From NCBI GenBank assembly GCA_024281995.1, contig JAMWZW010000001.1:806001-870000 (forward strand): a DNA stretch of 64,000 bases, written 5' to 3'. The position numbers and the translations under genes were made by a program. Positions 29,130-38,611 of the stretch are shown here, piece after piece. The stretch's first letter is position 1. The number at the start of each line of letters is the position of its first letter. Source of the DNA: Nitrosomonas sp. GTDB taxonomy: Bacteria; Pseudomonadota; Gammaproteobacteria; Burkholderiales; Nitrosomonadaceae. A model generated the notes under the pieces. The model saw only the letters and a list, made by a program, of their open reading frames with translations, had not been told where the DNA came from and made no database searches.

Positions 29130-29450
29130 TTAGCGACGGGAATTATCTTTCAGCAACAGTGCAATTACCATTCCGATAGAAAATACGGCTCCCAGCGCAG
29201 AATAAGGATTGCTGCGTACCCAGTTGTCAGTTTCTTTTGCCGTCGTCCTCGCTAAATCTGTCAAGCCATCTTCGATGTCGTCAAATTGACCTCTTGCTTT
29301 GTCGATCTTTGCCTTCAAGTTCTTTTTGAGTTGCTTGGTCTTATCGCTACCATCATCGACAATCGATTCATAGAGATCTTCAGCATCTTTTAGAATATTA
29401 CGGACATCTGATAATAATTCGTTTTTTCTTGCGTTAAATGTTCGGTTCAT
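29130..29450 (-). CDS. YqjD/ElaB-like membrane-anchored helical protein (DUF883)
   Basis: 106 residues. A long charged helix (residues 1-80) with DVRNILKDAEDLYES is followed by the conserved VRSNPYSALGAVFSIGMVIALLL tail anchor and a basic end (DNSRR). E. coli YqjD is a stationary-phase inner-membrane protein that binds ribosomes, which is the nearest described role. AAGGAT precedes the ATG. It heads the three-gene minus-strand operon. Confidence 0.88.
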   Translation of the reverse strand: MNRTFNARKNELLSDVRNILKDAEDLYESIVDDGSDKTKQLKKNLKAKIDKARGQFDDIEDGLTDLARTTAKETDNWVRSNPYSALGAVFSIGMVIALLLKDNSRR

Positions 29451-29637
29451 TTTTATATCCTTTTTTCAGTGCTTATAAATTGTTATTGAAAATCTGTTTA
29501 TCTTATGAATTTCAAATAAATCATATGATAGGTTATAAAATTTAGATAAAACTCATGGTAGATTAAGTTAATTCATTGGTTGGATAAACTGATGACTAAT
29601 AAATACATACGTTAATACTTTCTACTGCGGATAAAAA

Positions 29638-29880
29638 TTGCCATATTCGGATCTCCTTAATCATCTTCAGTGGCTTGCAATGATTGTCACTATAACCGCT
29701 TCATGGTATGTCTCAGCTGAGAGAAAGGCCAATCGGAATTGGGGATTCTGGCTGCTTCTGCTGAGTAATCTACTGTGGTTTATTTGGGCCATTCCTAATT
29801 CAGCCTGGGCATTAGCTACATTACAGGTGGCTTTGACAGGAATGAATATTAGAGGCGTGCTAAAATCCAACAACAAGTAA
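29638..29880 (+). CDS. Small integral membrane protein of unknown function
   Basis: 80 residues from a TTG start, or 66 if the ATG at 29680 is used. The upstream stop lies just before the TTG, so no longer form is possible. There are three short hydrophobic stretches (WLAMIVTITASWYV, GFWLLLLSNLLWFIWAI, ALATLQVALTGMN) and a Trp-rich core that resembles small SemiSWEET- or PnuC-like membrane proteins only loosely. It is divergent from the DUF883 operon. Confidence 0.55.
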   Translation: MPYSDLLNHLQWLAMIVTITASWYVSAERKANRNWGFWLLLLSNLLWFIWAIPNSAWALATLQVALTGMNIRGVLKSNNK

Positions 29881-30025
29881 ATCAGCCATTTGCTACGACG
29901 ATTTTTGCAAGCCCTATCCATTCTTTTCCTCGCAATTGGATTGTATTGATCATTTAAATCCCCTTGCCAGTCAGTCATCTAGAATATATCCGACATATAA
30001 ATCAGAAAGCTTAGTCAGTATGCGA

Positions 30026-30226
30026 CTACCACTTGTTAGTGAAGTCATCCCTTACTTCTTTTTTTGTTCGCCCTTTGTTTGCACCTCGGCGCTGCTGGTA
30101 TTTGCCGACCAATTGATCACGTTGACCGTTGATTACAGCAAGATCATCATCAGTCAAATGACCCCACTGCGCTTTGATTTTACCTTTAAGCTGATTCCAG
30201 TTACCTGTAACTTGATCCCAATTCAT
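30026..30226 (-). CDS. CsbD-family stress protein
   Basis: 66 residues. MNWDQVTGNWNQLKGKIK and KWGxLTDDDL/NGQRDQLVGKYQ-type repeats are diagnostic of CsbD. CsbD of Bacillus belongs to the general stress regulon, and the molecular function is unknown. AAAGGAG precedes the ATG. It is a further member of the small stress-type genes in 26-30 kb. Confidence 0.92.
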   Translation of the reverse strand: MNWDQVTGNWNQLKGKIKAQWGHLTDDDLAVINGQRDQLVGKYQQRRGANKGRTKKEVRDDFTNKW

Positions 30227-30510
30227 AGTGAATATCTCCTTTTCAGTAACTCATCAAAATAGAATATACATTTCACGTACATTCATGATTAGTATCTTAG
30301 TCAGGAGCACGCTTAAAGAATATTAAGTATGTTAATTCTTAAGAAAACTTTGAATAAGTGTCTGTAGAAACGAAGTGCTGTACTAAATAGTACGCGCAAA
30401 GGCGTCTTGGTATGGGATAGGTATTTTTTGCTTAACCTCTCTTAAACTTCATCTCACACGACGGTTTATTCAGATTTTCCTTGGTAACTTGCTTTGATCT
30501 GAACAATATT

Positions 30511-33066
30511 TCAGAGCCAAACCATCAATCCCATTTCCAAAGGATGAGTCAGCAGCGCATGGCAGGGATACATACGGATGAAATATTCCTGTTTGCCGCA
30601 TAATTCAGGTGTCAACTTAAGTTCAAACAGATGTTCCCCTGCTTCTTGAGTGCCTGTAAATTCAAATTTGAAGTGCTTGAAATTATGTAATTTGGTAGTT
30701 TTGAACTGACGGCATATCAGCAATTCTACGACAACATCTTCTGGCGCCAATTGATTCAGTTTGACAGCAACCTTGAAATTCAATGTTTCATCAAAATAAA
30801 TGCGTTCACTGAGGGTATCTAATCGGCGTAATGTGACGCCATGCCAGGCACTTTTTATTTTGGCTTTCCATGCCGCAATATTTTTTGCCTCCGCAAAGTT
30901 ATTAGCTGCATAGAGCGTGCCATTATGACTGGCAGAGCGGTAGAAATTCTTGACATATTCGTCAACCATACGGGTAGCGTTATAGCGTGGTAACAGTGAT
31001 TTCATGGAGTGTTTGGCCATTTTTACCCACGCCGGTGAATAACCAAGCTTGCCATAGTTGTAATACAGTGGCACGACTTGGTCTTGCACAATTTCATACA
31101 GGGCGCGACTTTCTTCTTTGTCGCGCAGCACGCTATCCATATCCTCAGGTCCGGGTTTGATTGCCCAGCCATTTTTACCGTCGTAACCTTCGCCCCACCA
31201 GCCATCCAGCACACTTAGGTTAATGGCACCATTAATACCTGCTTTCATGCCGGATGTGCCGCTGGCCTCAAGCGGATAGATAGGATTGTTGAGCCAGACA
31301 TCGACGCCGGCAACTAAGCGCCTAGCAAGTCGTAAATCATAGCCTTCGATTAATAACAGACGCCCTTCAAACTCGGGAAGGTGAGCAATTTCGCTAATGC
31401 TGCGGATTAAATCTTGGCCGGGGACATCTGCCGGGTGTGCTTTGCCGGCAAAAATAAGCAATACCGGACGTTCTTGATCAAGGATGATTTTACGTAGCCA
31501 ATCGAGATTTTCGAATAATAAGGTGGCTCGTTTATAAGTTGCGAAACGACGCGCAAAACCTAAGGTCAGAATATTGGGATTGATGGGATCAACAAATTTT
31601 AGTAATCGATCCAGGTGGGCTTCAGAACCACGATTTCTGGCGTTCTGGTCAGTGACGCGTGAACGAATGCCATAAAACATCTGGGATTTTAGTGATTGCC
31701 GCACACTCCAAAACAGATGATCCGGAATTGCATCAATGCGTGACCAGTATTCGGTATCGCACATTTTATTGCGCCACTCATGACCAAGATAACGATCAAA
31801 GAGATCAGACCACTCCTGTGCCAGGAAGGTTGGCACGTGTACGCCATTGGTGATGTAAGAAATCGGATTTTCTTCAGGTTCGATTTGTGGCCACAGATCC
31901 CGGCAGATATTTGCCGAAACATTGCCGTGTATTTTGCTGACACCATTATGCGTGCGTGAGCCGTGAATCGCCAGAGCTGTCATATTAAAATCGGGACTGC
32001 CCGGAATATGACCAAGCGACATAAATTCTTCACGGGTGATGCTTAAGTCGTGATAAAAACTGTCAAAATAATTGTGCATCATGTCTGGGCTGAAGTGATC
32101 ATGCCCAGCAGGAACGGCGGTATGTGTTGTGAACACTGTATTGACTGCAACGCTTTCTAAGGCACTGGCAAAATTAAGTCCTTGCTGAACAAGATCGTGG
32201 ATACGTTCCAGGATCATAAAAGCTGCATGACCTTCATTGATGTGCCATATGGTCGGTTGTATCCCGAGTGCGTGTAGCGCACGCACACCGCCCATACCTA
32301 AAATGATCTCTTGTTCAATTCTCATAGTTTTATCACCACCATAGAGATTGTGGGTGATATAACGGTCTTGCGGTGAATTTTCAGGTAAATCGGTATCGAG
32401 TAGATACAATGTGACGTGCCCGATCTTTGCCTGCCATATTTTTGCGATGACATTGCGTTGCGGCAAGGGTACTTCAATCGTCAAATTCGAGCCATCTTTA
32501 CGCAACACCGGTGTGACAGGAAGGTCGTCAAAATCGGACATGGTATAGGTGACTTGCTGGTTTCCCTGAATATCGATAATTTGAGAAAAGTATCCTTGGC
32601 GATATAGTAAACCAATCGCAACGAACGGTAGATGTAAGTCACTGGCTGCTTTGCAATGATCTCCAGCAAGAATGCCGAGGCCGCCGGAATAAATGGGCAA
32701 GCTTTCGTGAAAGCCAAATTCGAAACAAAAATAGGCGACTTGATCGTGTGAACTCAGTTCTTCGCCGTCTTCTTGCGCGGCGGATGCATCATGATACGAA
32801 TCATAGGTTGACAAAATACTATTGTAGGTGGCAAGAAATACCCGGTCTTCTGTTGCTTTTAGCAGTGCTGATTCGTCTACTCGTTTGAGAAACGCTTTAG
32901 GATTGTGCCCGACAGCTTCCCATAAATGTGGATCAAGCCGAGAAAATAGTGTGCGCGTGGCACGATCCCAACTGTACCAAAGATTATTGGCAAGTTCCTC
33001 TAAACGTTTAAGGCGTGGCGGTATTTTTGGATTAACAGTGACGGTAAAAGCTGTACGCGAAAACAT
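30511..33066 (-). CDS. glgP: Alpha-glucan phosphorylase with N-terminal DUF3417
   Basis: 851 residues of the long archaeal/actinobacterial-type phosphorylase (TIGR02094-like). DUF3417 occupies about residues 10-115 (LKRLEELANNLWYSWD), then the catalytic GT35 domain: GGLGILAGDHCKAASDL, INEGHAAF, NPNILTLGFARRFATYKRA, and the PLP-binding EASGTSGMKAGING. It releases glucose-1-phosphate from glycogen. The start is supported by AAGGAG. It lies 88 bases after glk on the same strand, forming a glycogen-use pair. Confidence 0.94.
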   Translation of the reverse strand: MFSRTAFTVTVNPKIPPRLKRLEELANNLWYSWDRATRTLFSRLDPHLWEAVGHNPKAFLKRVDESALLKATEDRVFLATYNSILSTYDSYHDASAAQEDGEELSSHDQVAYFCFEFGFHESLPIYSGGLGILAGDHCKAASDLHLPFVAIGLLYRQGYFSQIIDIQGNQQVTYTMSDFDDLPVTPVLRKDGSNLTIEVPLPQRNVIAKIWQAKIGHVTLYLLDTDLPENSPQDRYITHNLYGGDKTMRIEQEIILGMGGVRALHALGIQPTIWHINEGHAAFMILERIHDLVQQGLNFASALESVAVNTVFTTHTAVPAGHDHFSPDMMHNYFDSFYHDLSITREEFMSLGHIPGSPDFNMTALAIHGSRTHNGVSKIHGNVSANICRDLWPQIEPEENPISYITNGVHVPTFLAQEWSDLFDRYLGHEWRNKMCDTEYWSRIDAIPDHLFWSVRQSLKSQMFYGIRSRVTDQNARNRGSEAHLDRLLKFVDPINPNILTLGFARRFATYKRATLLFENLDWLRKIILDQERPVLLIFAGKAHPADVPGQDLIRSISEIAHLPEFEGRLLLIEGYDLRLARRLVAGVDVWLNNPIYPLEASGTSGMKAGINGAINLSVLDGWWGEGYDGKNGWAIKPGPEDMDSVLRDKEESRALYEIVQDQVVPLYYNYGKLGYSPAWVKMAKHSMKSLLPRYNATRMVDEYVKNFYRSASHNGTLYAANNFAEAKNIAAWKAKIKSAWHGVTLRRLDTLSERIYFDETLNFKVAVKLNQLAPEDVVVELLICRQFKTTKLHNFKHFKFEFTGTQEAGEHLFELKLTPELCGKQEYFIRMYPCHALLTHPLEMGLMVWL

Positions 33067-33154
33067 GAAGACTCCTTAATGGAAATTATTTAATATTTTA
33101 TTGCAGTAACTCATTTATTCATACCGGATATTCAAATTAGCAATCACTGAATGA

Positions 33155-34180
33155 TTAATTCTGGTTCGTGAGTAAATAAAGAGCTTCCCGTTTAGCGCCG
33201 AGCAAGCTGATTTCAGGATTGGTGATGATATGTACTGGAATTTCATGCATTAACGAGGAAAACCTTCCTTTATCGCAAAAAGCGCGCATAAAATTACCTG
33301 ACTTGAGGACATGAATAATTCTTGGCGCAATACCGCCAGCAATATAGACCCCTCCGCGGCATAATCCTGCTAATACCAGATTACCCGCGTAGGCACCGTA
33401 GATTTCCGCGAATACATTCAGCGACTGAATTGCTGTCGGGTGATTGTGAATCTGAGCCAGTGTCGTTATAGTGGCGCCACTGTCTTCTTTCAGTTGTGTC
33501 GCCAATAAATCTGAAGGTTTTTCATGATTGGATTGCAGAAAGTTGAAAATACTTGTCAACCCCGATCCTGATAACAAACGTTCCACCGATACATGCCCAA
33601 ATTTATGATGTAAGGTTTCCAATAAACGGATTTGCAGCTCATTGGTAGGTGCAAAATCCATGTGGCCTGCTTCAGTGGCGAACGCATAATAACGATCATT
33701 GAGCCATGTGAGCCAGGCAACACCCATACCAGTACCCGCGCCTAACACTACCCGCATGGCTTGTTCGTGAATGTCACCTGTCTGAAGGGTTATCAAATCA
33801 TCGGATGAGAGCGCTTCAACAGCCAATGCGGCTGCTTCAAAGTCGTTGATGAGCTTGACGGTGGTGATTGAAAATTGGCGGGCAATGTCGTCGCTATGGA
33901 TTTGCCAAGGCAGATTGGTCAAAGTTGCTTGCTGCGCCACGATGGGGCCGGCGACTGCAAAGCATGCGGAAAGGGGCGAACACGTTGTTTCTGCACAAGC
34001 GAGGAAGTCTTTTAACAGATCAGAGAAAGTTGCAAAAGCCTGACTTTCATAGTGTTGGGTAAATTGCTGATGAATTTCTCCATGCTTTATTTCCGCCATT
34101 TGCAGAATTGTTTTGGTGCCACCGATATCGCCGTATAGGAATTGCTTATTCAAGTATTGTTCAATCCAGAAATTAATCAA
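33155..34180 (-). CDS. glk: Glucokinase
   Basis: 341 residues of the Glk (not ROK) family. The ATP-binding YGDIGGTKTILQ is near the N-terminus, followed by NLPWQI, KLINDFEAAA, GAGTGMGVAW and the catalytic acidic EAGHMDF. The frame has no ATG near the start. TTG at 34180 is used here, and TTG at 34153 is an alternative that leaves six residues before the Gly-rich loop. It phosphorylates glucose, fitting with the phosphorylase downstream. Confidence 0.93.
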   Translation of the reverse strand: MINFWIEQYLNKQFLYGDIGGTKTILQMAEIKHGEIHQQFTQHYESQAFATFSDLLKDFLACAETTCSPLSACFAVAGPIVAQQATLTNLPWQIHSDDIARQFSITTVKLINDFEAAALAVEALSSDDLITLQTGDIHEQAMRVVLGAGTGMGVAWLTWLNDRYYAFATEAGHMDFAPTNELQIRLLETLHHKFGHVSVERLLSGSGLTSIFNFLQSNHEKPSDLLATQLKEDSGATITTLAQIHNHPTAIQSLNVFAEIYGAYAGNLVLAGLCRGGVYIAGGIAPRIIHVLKSGNFMRAFCDKGRFSSLMHEIPVHIITNPEISLLGAKREALYLLTNQN

Positions 34181-34373
34181 GTTACTTGTGGTAAAGCTAA
34201 TAAATAATGCTACTGGCTTTTGTGGCTAGTATACATCGACTTGGGAATTTTCAACGCGTTTGCTGTGATTTGACATATAGGGTTACATTCAGTAAATTTC
34301 TAGAAACTTATGGAAGAATATGATTTTTCGATAGTTATAGGATTATTTTTAAAATAGTAGCTTGAGAGAATTT

Positions 34374-35891
34374 ATGGTTGAACCACTGATAATTGCTAAG
34401 ACGGGTAATACTGAACTTATGCTTCTGCCAGCGATGGCGACGCGCCATGGGTGCATTACAGGAGCAACGGGAACTGGCAAGACAGTCACATTACAGAAAC
34501 TCGCGGAGAGCTTTTCCGGTATTGGTGTGCCGGTTTTTATGGCGGATGTGAAAGGTGATTTGACAGGTATCTGCAAGCCCGGATTGCTTTCTGAGAAAAT
34601 GCAAGCACGGCTCGATCAACTCAATATCGATCCGCCCAACTGGCAGGGTTTTCCGGTGATATTGTGGGATGTGTTGCAGGAAAATGGTCATCCGCTGCGC
34701 GCCACGATTTCCGACATGGGACCGCTGTTACTGGCACGCTTGCTGAATTTGAACGAAACGCAGGAAGGCGTGTTAACGCTGGTTTTTAAAGTGGCTGACG
34801 ATCATGGCTTGTTATTGCTCGATCTGAAGGATCTGCGTGCTTTAGTACAATATGTCGGTAACAATGCGGATGAATTCAAAACCCAATATGGCAATGTTTC
34901 ATCAGCTTCGATTGGTGCGATTCAGCGCGGTTTATTGCAGTTGGAAGAGCAGGGTGCAGACAAGTTCTTCGGTGAGCCCATGCTGAATATCGCCGATCTC
35001 ATCCAGGCTATTGATGGTAAAGGTGTAATCAATATTCTTGCCGCAGACAAGTTACTAAATTCACCGAGGCTATATAGTACGTTTTTGCTGTGGATGTTAT
35101 CCGAGTTATATGAAAATTTGCCCGAGGCCGGTGATCTCGATAAACCTAAACTGGTGTTCTTTTTTGATGAAGCACATTTGTTGTTTAGCACGGCATCCCC
35201 TGCATTATTGGAGAAGGTTGAGCAAGTTGTCCGGTTGATTCGTTCCAAGGGTGTGGGTATTTACTTTGTTACGCAAAACCCATTTGATATTCCGGAAAAA
35301 GTGTTAACGCAATTGGGAAATCGTGTTCAGCATGCATTGCGGGCATTTACGCCGCGAGACCAGAAAACGGTGAATGCGGTTGCAGAAACAATGCGGCCGA
35401 ATCCAAAGCTCAATGCCAGACTGGCAATTATGGAGTTGTCCGTGGGGGAAGCACTGGTTTCTTTCCTCGACTCCGATGGATCGCCTGCGGTTACCGAGCG
35501 TGCCTTTATCCTACCGCCCGCCAGTCAGATCGGGCCGGTTACGAAGCAGGAACGGGAACAATTAATGCAATCATCCATTGTGGCGGGTGTGTACGAACAG
35601 GCAGTTGATCGTGAAAGCGCTTTTGAATTGCTGCAAGCGCGTGTTGGTAACGAAGATACACCTAAAAATGCAGCAGGAGCTGTTGTTGGTAATGCAAAGC
35701 AACCGGCAGATGAAGGGATTTTAGGGGGATTGGGCGATTTACTGTTGGGCTCAACCGGACCACGTGGCGGACGACGCGAAGGAATGATTGATGCTATTGC
35801 CAAAAGTGCAGCGCGCTCGGTTGGAACTTCCATTGCACGTGAAATTACGCGTGGTCTGTTAGGATCTCTGTTAGGCCAAAAGCGACGTTAA
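34374..35891 (+). CDS. YjgR/HerA-like ATPase (DUF853)
   Basis: 505 residues from the ATG at 34374, which is preceded by GAGAGA; an upstream TTG would add four residues. The Walker A is GATGTGKT (Lys36), and the Walker B is [11 protein letters not shown] near residue 267. [28 protein letters not shown] and the Gly-rich, basic C-terminus ([13 protein letters not shown]) match the YjgR family, a relative of the HerA DNA-translocase ATPases. NurA, the usual nuclease partner of HerA, is not next to it. Function in cells is unknown. It is divergent from glk. Confidence 0.88.
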   Translation: MVEPLIIAKTGNTELMLLPAMATRHGCITGATGTGKTVTLQKLAESFSGIGVPVFMADVKGDLTGICKPGLLSEKMQARLDQLNIDPPNWQGFPVILWDVLQENGHPLRATISDMGPLLLARLLNLNETQEGVLTLVFKVADDHGLLLLDLKDLRALVQYVGNNADEFKTQYGNVSSASIGAIQRGLLQLEEQGADKFFGEPMLNIADLIQAIDGKGVINILAADKLLNSPRLYSTFLLWMLSELYENLPEAGDLDKPKLVFFFDEAHLLFSTASPALLEKVEQVVRLIRSKGVGIYFVTQNPFDIPEKVLTQLGNRVQHALRAFTPRDQKTVNAVAETMRPNPKLNARLAIMELSVGEALVSFLDSDGSPAVTERAFILPPASQIGPVTKQEREQLMQSSIVAGVYEQAVDRESAFELLQARVGNEDTPKNAAGAVVGNAKQPADEGILGGLGDLLLGSTGPRGGRREGMIDAIAKSAARSVGTSIAREITRGLLGSLLGQKRR

Positions 35892-35902
35892 TCAAAACGA
35901 AC

Positions 35903-35989
35903 GGGCATCTCTAAGCATTCAAATTTCGTCACAACGCTTTATTACTCGCACCTCGTTTTGTTTAAAGCTTTGAATTTTTAGAGGTGCCC
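35903..35989. repeat. 87-bp inverted-repeat element, MITE-like or large hairpin
   Basis: GGGCATCTCTAA (35903-35914) pairs with TTAGAGGTGCCC (35978-35989) with one G-U pair, and inside it TTCAAA (35918-35923) pairs with TTTGAA (35969-35974). The core is about 45 bases with no coding potential. It lies between the ends of two convergent genes (yjgR and lpd-like). IS-like terminal repeats and a small size suggest a miniature or decayed element, but a terminator hairpin is an alternative. No clear target-site duplication is visible. Confidence 0.55.
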
Positions 35990-36019
35990 TAACGATTGTC
36001 CGCACCATTAAAAACTTTT

Positions 36020-37450
36020 TCATTCAGTACCTTGTATATCGGTATTAAATCCTGGGCATGCAGATAAGTCGGATCGATTCATTCCGGGCGGCAATTTGGA
36101 TACCAGGTCCCGTAGTGCAGTGCGCAAACCTTCTTCCAGTACCGGATGATAAAAAGGAATCTGTAATAAATCCCAAACGGTTAATGACTGACTGATTGCT
36201 AACGCTAGGAGATGGGCTAAGTGTTCGCCTGCTGGCGCACATAATTCTGACCCTAATAATTTCCCGTTTTTTGAATCTGCGTAAATACGTAGCATGCCTT
36301 TATTCAACTGCGCTACGCGTGCGCGGCCTTGATTTTCAAAGCTAACCTGTCCTACACAGATGGATTTATTTTGTAATTGCTGAAAGGAAGCGCCAACCGT
36401 AACGATGTTAGGATCAGAAAAAGTGATCGCTAAAGGTGTGCGCCGCTGAAAACAAGTGAATGAGTTTGCACTGGCGTTAACACCGGCAATATAACCTTCA
36501 TCGGCTGCTTCATGAAGCAGTGGCAGATGATTGTTGGCATCACCCGCTAAGAATATCGGCAAATCCTCAATCTGCATCGTATTGGGGTTGACATTCGGAA
36601 TGCCTTGATCATTAACTGCAATACCTAAAGTATCCAATCCTAAATCATCGACATTGGGTTGACGCCCCAGGGCAGCGAAAACACCATCGACTTCGATTGG
36701 GTTGTCATCTGCCATAATTGTTATGGCGCTATTTTCCGCATTGCTGACGACTTCGACTTTATTCCCCAGAAATAATGGAAACTCGCGAGATATCAAACCA
36801 GTGATAGTTTGATTAATGAGTGGGTCGGTTATTCCGGCGATCAATGGATTTCTGCTGAATCCATAGACTTGAACGCCGATTCTGCTGAGTGCTTGTGCCA
36901 CTTCTATGCCGATCGGTCCCATGCCAATCACCGCCATGCGATCAGGAATGGTTTCCTGATCAAATAATGTATCGGAAGTCAGGAGCCGCTTTCCCAGTTT
37001 TTGCCATTCTGGGGGAATAATCGGACGTGATCCGGGGGCCAGGATAATGCGTTTTGCGTGCAATTTCTTGTCACCAATCTGAACGTGATTAGGGCCTAGT
37101 AACCGCGCTCTGGCTGAAACTGCGCGATTGCCAAGTGACTCGGTATCCTTGATAATTCCTGATACGAAATGATCGCGTAATGCTCGGACACGCTCGAATA
37201 CGCGCTTTTTATCGATAGACAGCTTTTCTGTGCCAATAATGCCAAACGCTTCGAATGCATGGCGCCGATAAAACGCATTAGCTGATTCAATCAACGCTTT
37301 GGATGGCATACATCCTACCCGCGCGCAAGTGGTTCCCCACGGGCCATCGTTGATAATGACGAAATTATCCGTATGTTTTTTTATTTCACGCAATGCAGAA
37401 AGTCCTGCACTGCCAGCGCCTATAATGATAATGTCATAATCCAGTTTCAT
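36020..37450 (-). CDS. Dihydrolipoamide dehydrogenase-like flavoprotein disulfide reductase
   Basis: 476 residues. An N-terminal FAD motif (IIIIGAGSAGLSAL) precedes the redox pair Cys42 and Cys47 in TTCARVGCMPSKAL. The NAD motif is IGMGPIGIEVAQAL, the second FAD motif is LAGDANN, and the C-terminal His-Glu pair is HPVLEE (His435). It is stand-alone, with no E2 or E1 genes nearby, so a role outside the pyruvate dehydrogenase complex is possible. It is separated from the tail-like gene by a 307-base divergent spacer. Confidence 0.85.
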   Translation of the reverse strand: MKLDYDIIIIGAGSAGLSALREIKKHTDNFVIINDGPWGTTCARVGCMPSKALIESANAFYRRHAFEAFGIIGTEKLSIDKKRVFERVRALRDHFVSGIIKDTESLGNRAVSARARLLGPNHVQIGDKKLHAKRIILAPGSRPIIPPEWQKLGKRLLTSDTLFDQETIPDRMAVIGMGPIGIEVAQALSRIGVQVYGFSRNPLIAGITDPLINQTITGLISREFPLFLGNKVEVVSNAENSAITIMADDNPIEVDGVFAALGRQPNVDDLGLDTLGIAVNDQGIPNVNPNTMQIEDLPIFLAGDANNHLPLLHEAADEGYIAGVNASANSFTCFQRRTPLAITFSDPNIVTVGASFQQLQNKSICVGQVSFENQGRARVAQLNKGMLRIYADSKNGKLLGSELCAPAGEHLAHLLALAISQSLTVWDLLQIPFYHPVLEEGLRTALRDLVSKLPPGMNRSDLSACPGFNTDIQGTE

Positions 37451-37757
37451 TTTTAATTAATTGTGTATAGAGGTTTGCATAATATGGTTTAACAATCTCA
37501 CATTTCCAAGTTATATCATAAGCTGCAAGAATTTCTAACATGGGTTACTGGATTCAAGAAAAAGTTAATGGATACATATCCGAGATAACATCATTCTTAA
37601 CACTATTAGGCCATCTAGAAAATAATGGTATTGCATAGAATGAATCGAAATTTCATTGGAATTAGAAATGCAAAAAATTGGATTTGGATATCGCTGTATC
37701 TTATCAGTTTGATAAAATGGAAAATTATGAGTGCGTGAATCAATAAAAAGGTAAATC
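37451..37757. other. Divergent intergenic region, lpd-like to tail-tube gene
   Basis: 307 A+T-rich bases between divergent genes. No gene, clear promoter pair or RNA was recognised. An AAAGGT sits about ten bases before the tail-tube ATG. Confidence 0.5.
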
Positions 37758-38216
37758 ATGGCAGATGATGGATCAAATCAGTCAACAACTATATGGCCCA
37801 GCCCTAAATTTTATCTTCAGGTTAATTGGGATTCACAGATGATGTTGTTTCAAGAAGTCAGCGGATTAGATGCCTCATTCGAAGAGATCAACTATCGTCA
37901 CGGGAGGAACTTACCACTTTCAGTATTTAAGATGCCAGGATTGAAGAAAATCGGTAGCGTTATTATGAAAAAAGGTATTGTAATAAGCGATAATAAGTTT
38001 TGGAATTTGTTCAATCAGATCAAGATGAGCACTATTCAACGAATGCCAATTACTATTAGTTTGATGGACGAAGCCCGGAATGCAACGATGGTATGGACGT
38101 TAACGAATGCTTGGCCGACTAAGATTACGGACACTGATTTGAAATCTGAAGGTAATGAAGTAGCCATTGAAACAATCGAATTTGCACATGAAGGTTTGGT
38201 TGTTACAAAAAGCTAG
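37758..38216 (+). CDS. Orphan phage-tail / contractile-injection tube protein (TIGR02241-like)
   Basis: 152 residues. The pattern PSPKFYLQVNWDSQMMLFQEVSGLD, followed by RHGRNLPLSVFKMPGLKK and IVISDNKFWNLF, is characteristic of the tail-tube or baseplate-hub family of extracellular contractile injection systems (Afp1/Afp5, PVC). It is an Hcp-like fold by family knowledge. No sheath, baseplate, spike, ATPase or effector gene lies within several kilobases, so this copy is an orphan. It might be a relic, a domesticated tube protein, or a part encoded away from its cluster. Confidence 0.8.
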   Translation: MADDGSNQSTTIWPSPKFYLQVNWDSQMMLFQEVSGLDASFEEINYRHGRNLPLSVFKMPGLKKIGSVIMKKGIVISDNKFWNLFNQIKMSTIQRMPITISLMDEARNATMVWTLTNAWPTKITDTDLKSEGNEVAIETIEFAHEGLVVTKS

Positions 38217-38611
38217 TTATTACAGTAGTGCTAATTTACGGAGTTATTCAGTCTAGGCGGAGGGTAATAGTGCTAAGGTATTCCTTTCTTGAATTCAACG
38301 GAAACCAGTTTTAATCTCTTTCAGAGTTAATTTCTCGTTCCATATGAACTGAGGGCTAGTTGAAAACCATTAGCTTGGAGAGAGTTTGATGCTTTATCGC
38401 TTGAAGCTGGGTGCTTTATTTTTCCTTTTTATCGTGCAAAGGCTTCCGACACTAAAAGGGATGATCAAATAAAAGTTATTAAAAGCTATTAATGATCCCA
38501 TTTTTTAAATTCCCTAATTATTAGGAAAAACTATTTGTAATCCTTGATTTATATATCACGATATTGTGTTCTACTGCTAGTGTCTTCAACCAATGTCGCA
38601 AGGAGATTGAC
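38217..38611 (+). other. Gap after the tail-tube gene
   Basis: 395 bases. The only candidates inside are the small ORF at 38389 and a possible weak terminator (GGGAT at 38459 pairing with ATCCC near 38494, then ATTTTTT). The rest shows no coding signal. Confidence 0.45.
38389..38472 (+). CDS. Possible 27-residue hydrophobic peptide
   Basis: ATG at 38389 is preceded by GGAGAGAG about five bases upstream, an unusually good ribosome-binding site. The peptide (starting MLYRLKLGALFFLFIVQ) has one hydrophobic stretch with basic flanks, typical of small membrane peptides. There is no homology evidence and it could be chance. Confidence 0.3.
   Translation: MLYRLKLGALFFLFIVQRLPTLKGMIK

Noticed and set aside
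37758-38216. Type VI secretion Hcp
   Set aside because: The motif pattern is that of the eCIS/phage tube family rather than T6SS Hcp, and no T6SS genes are nearby.
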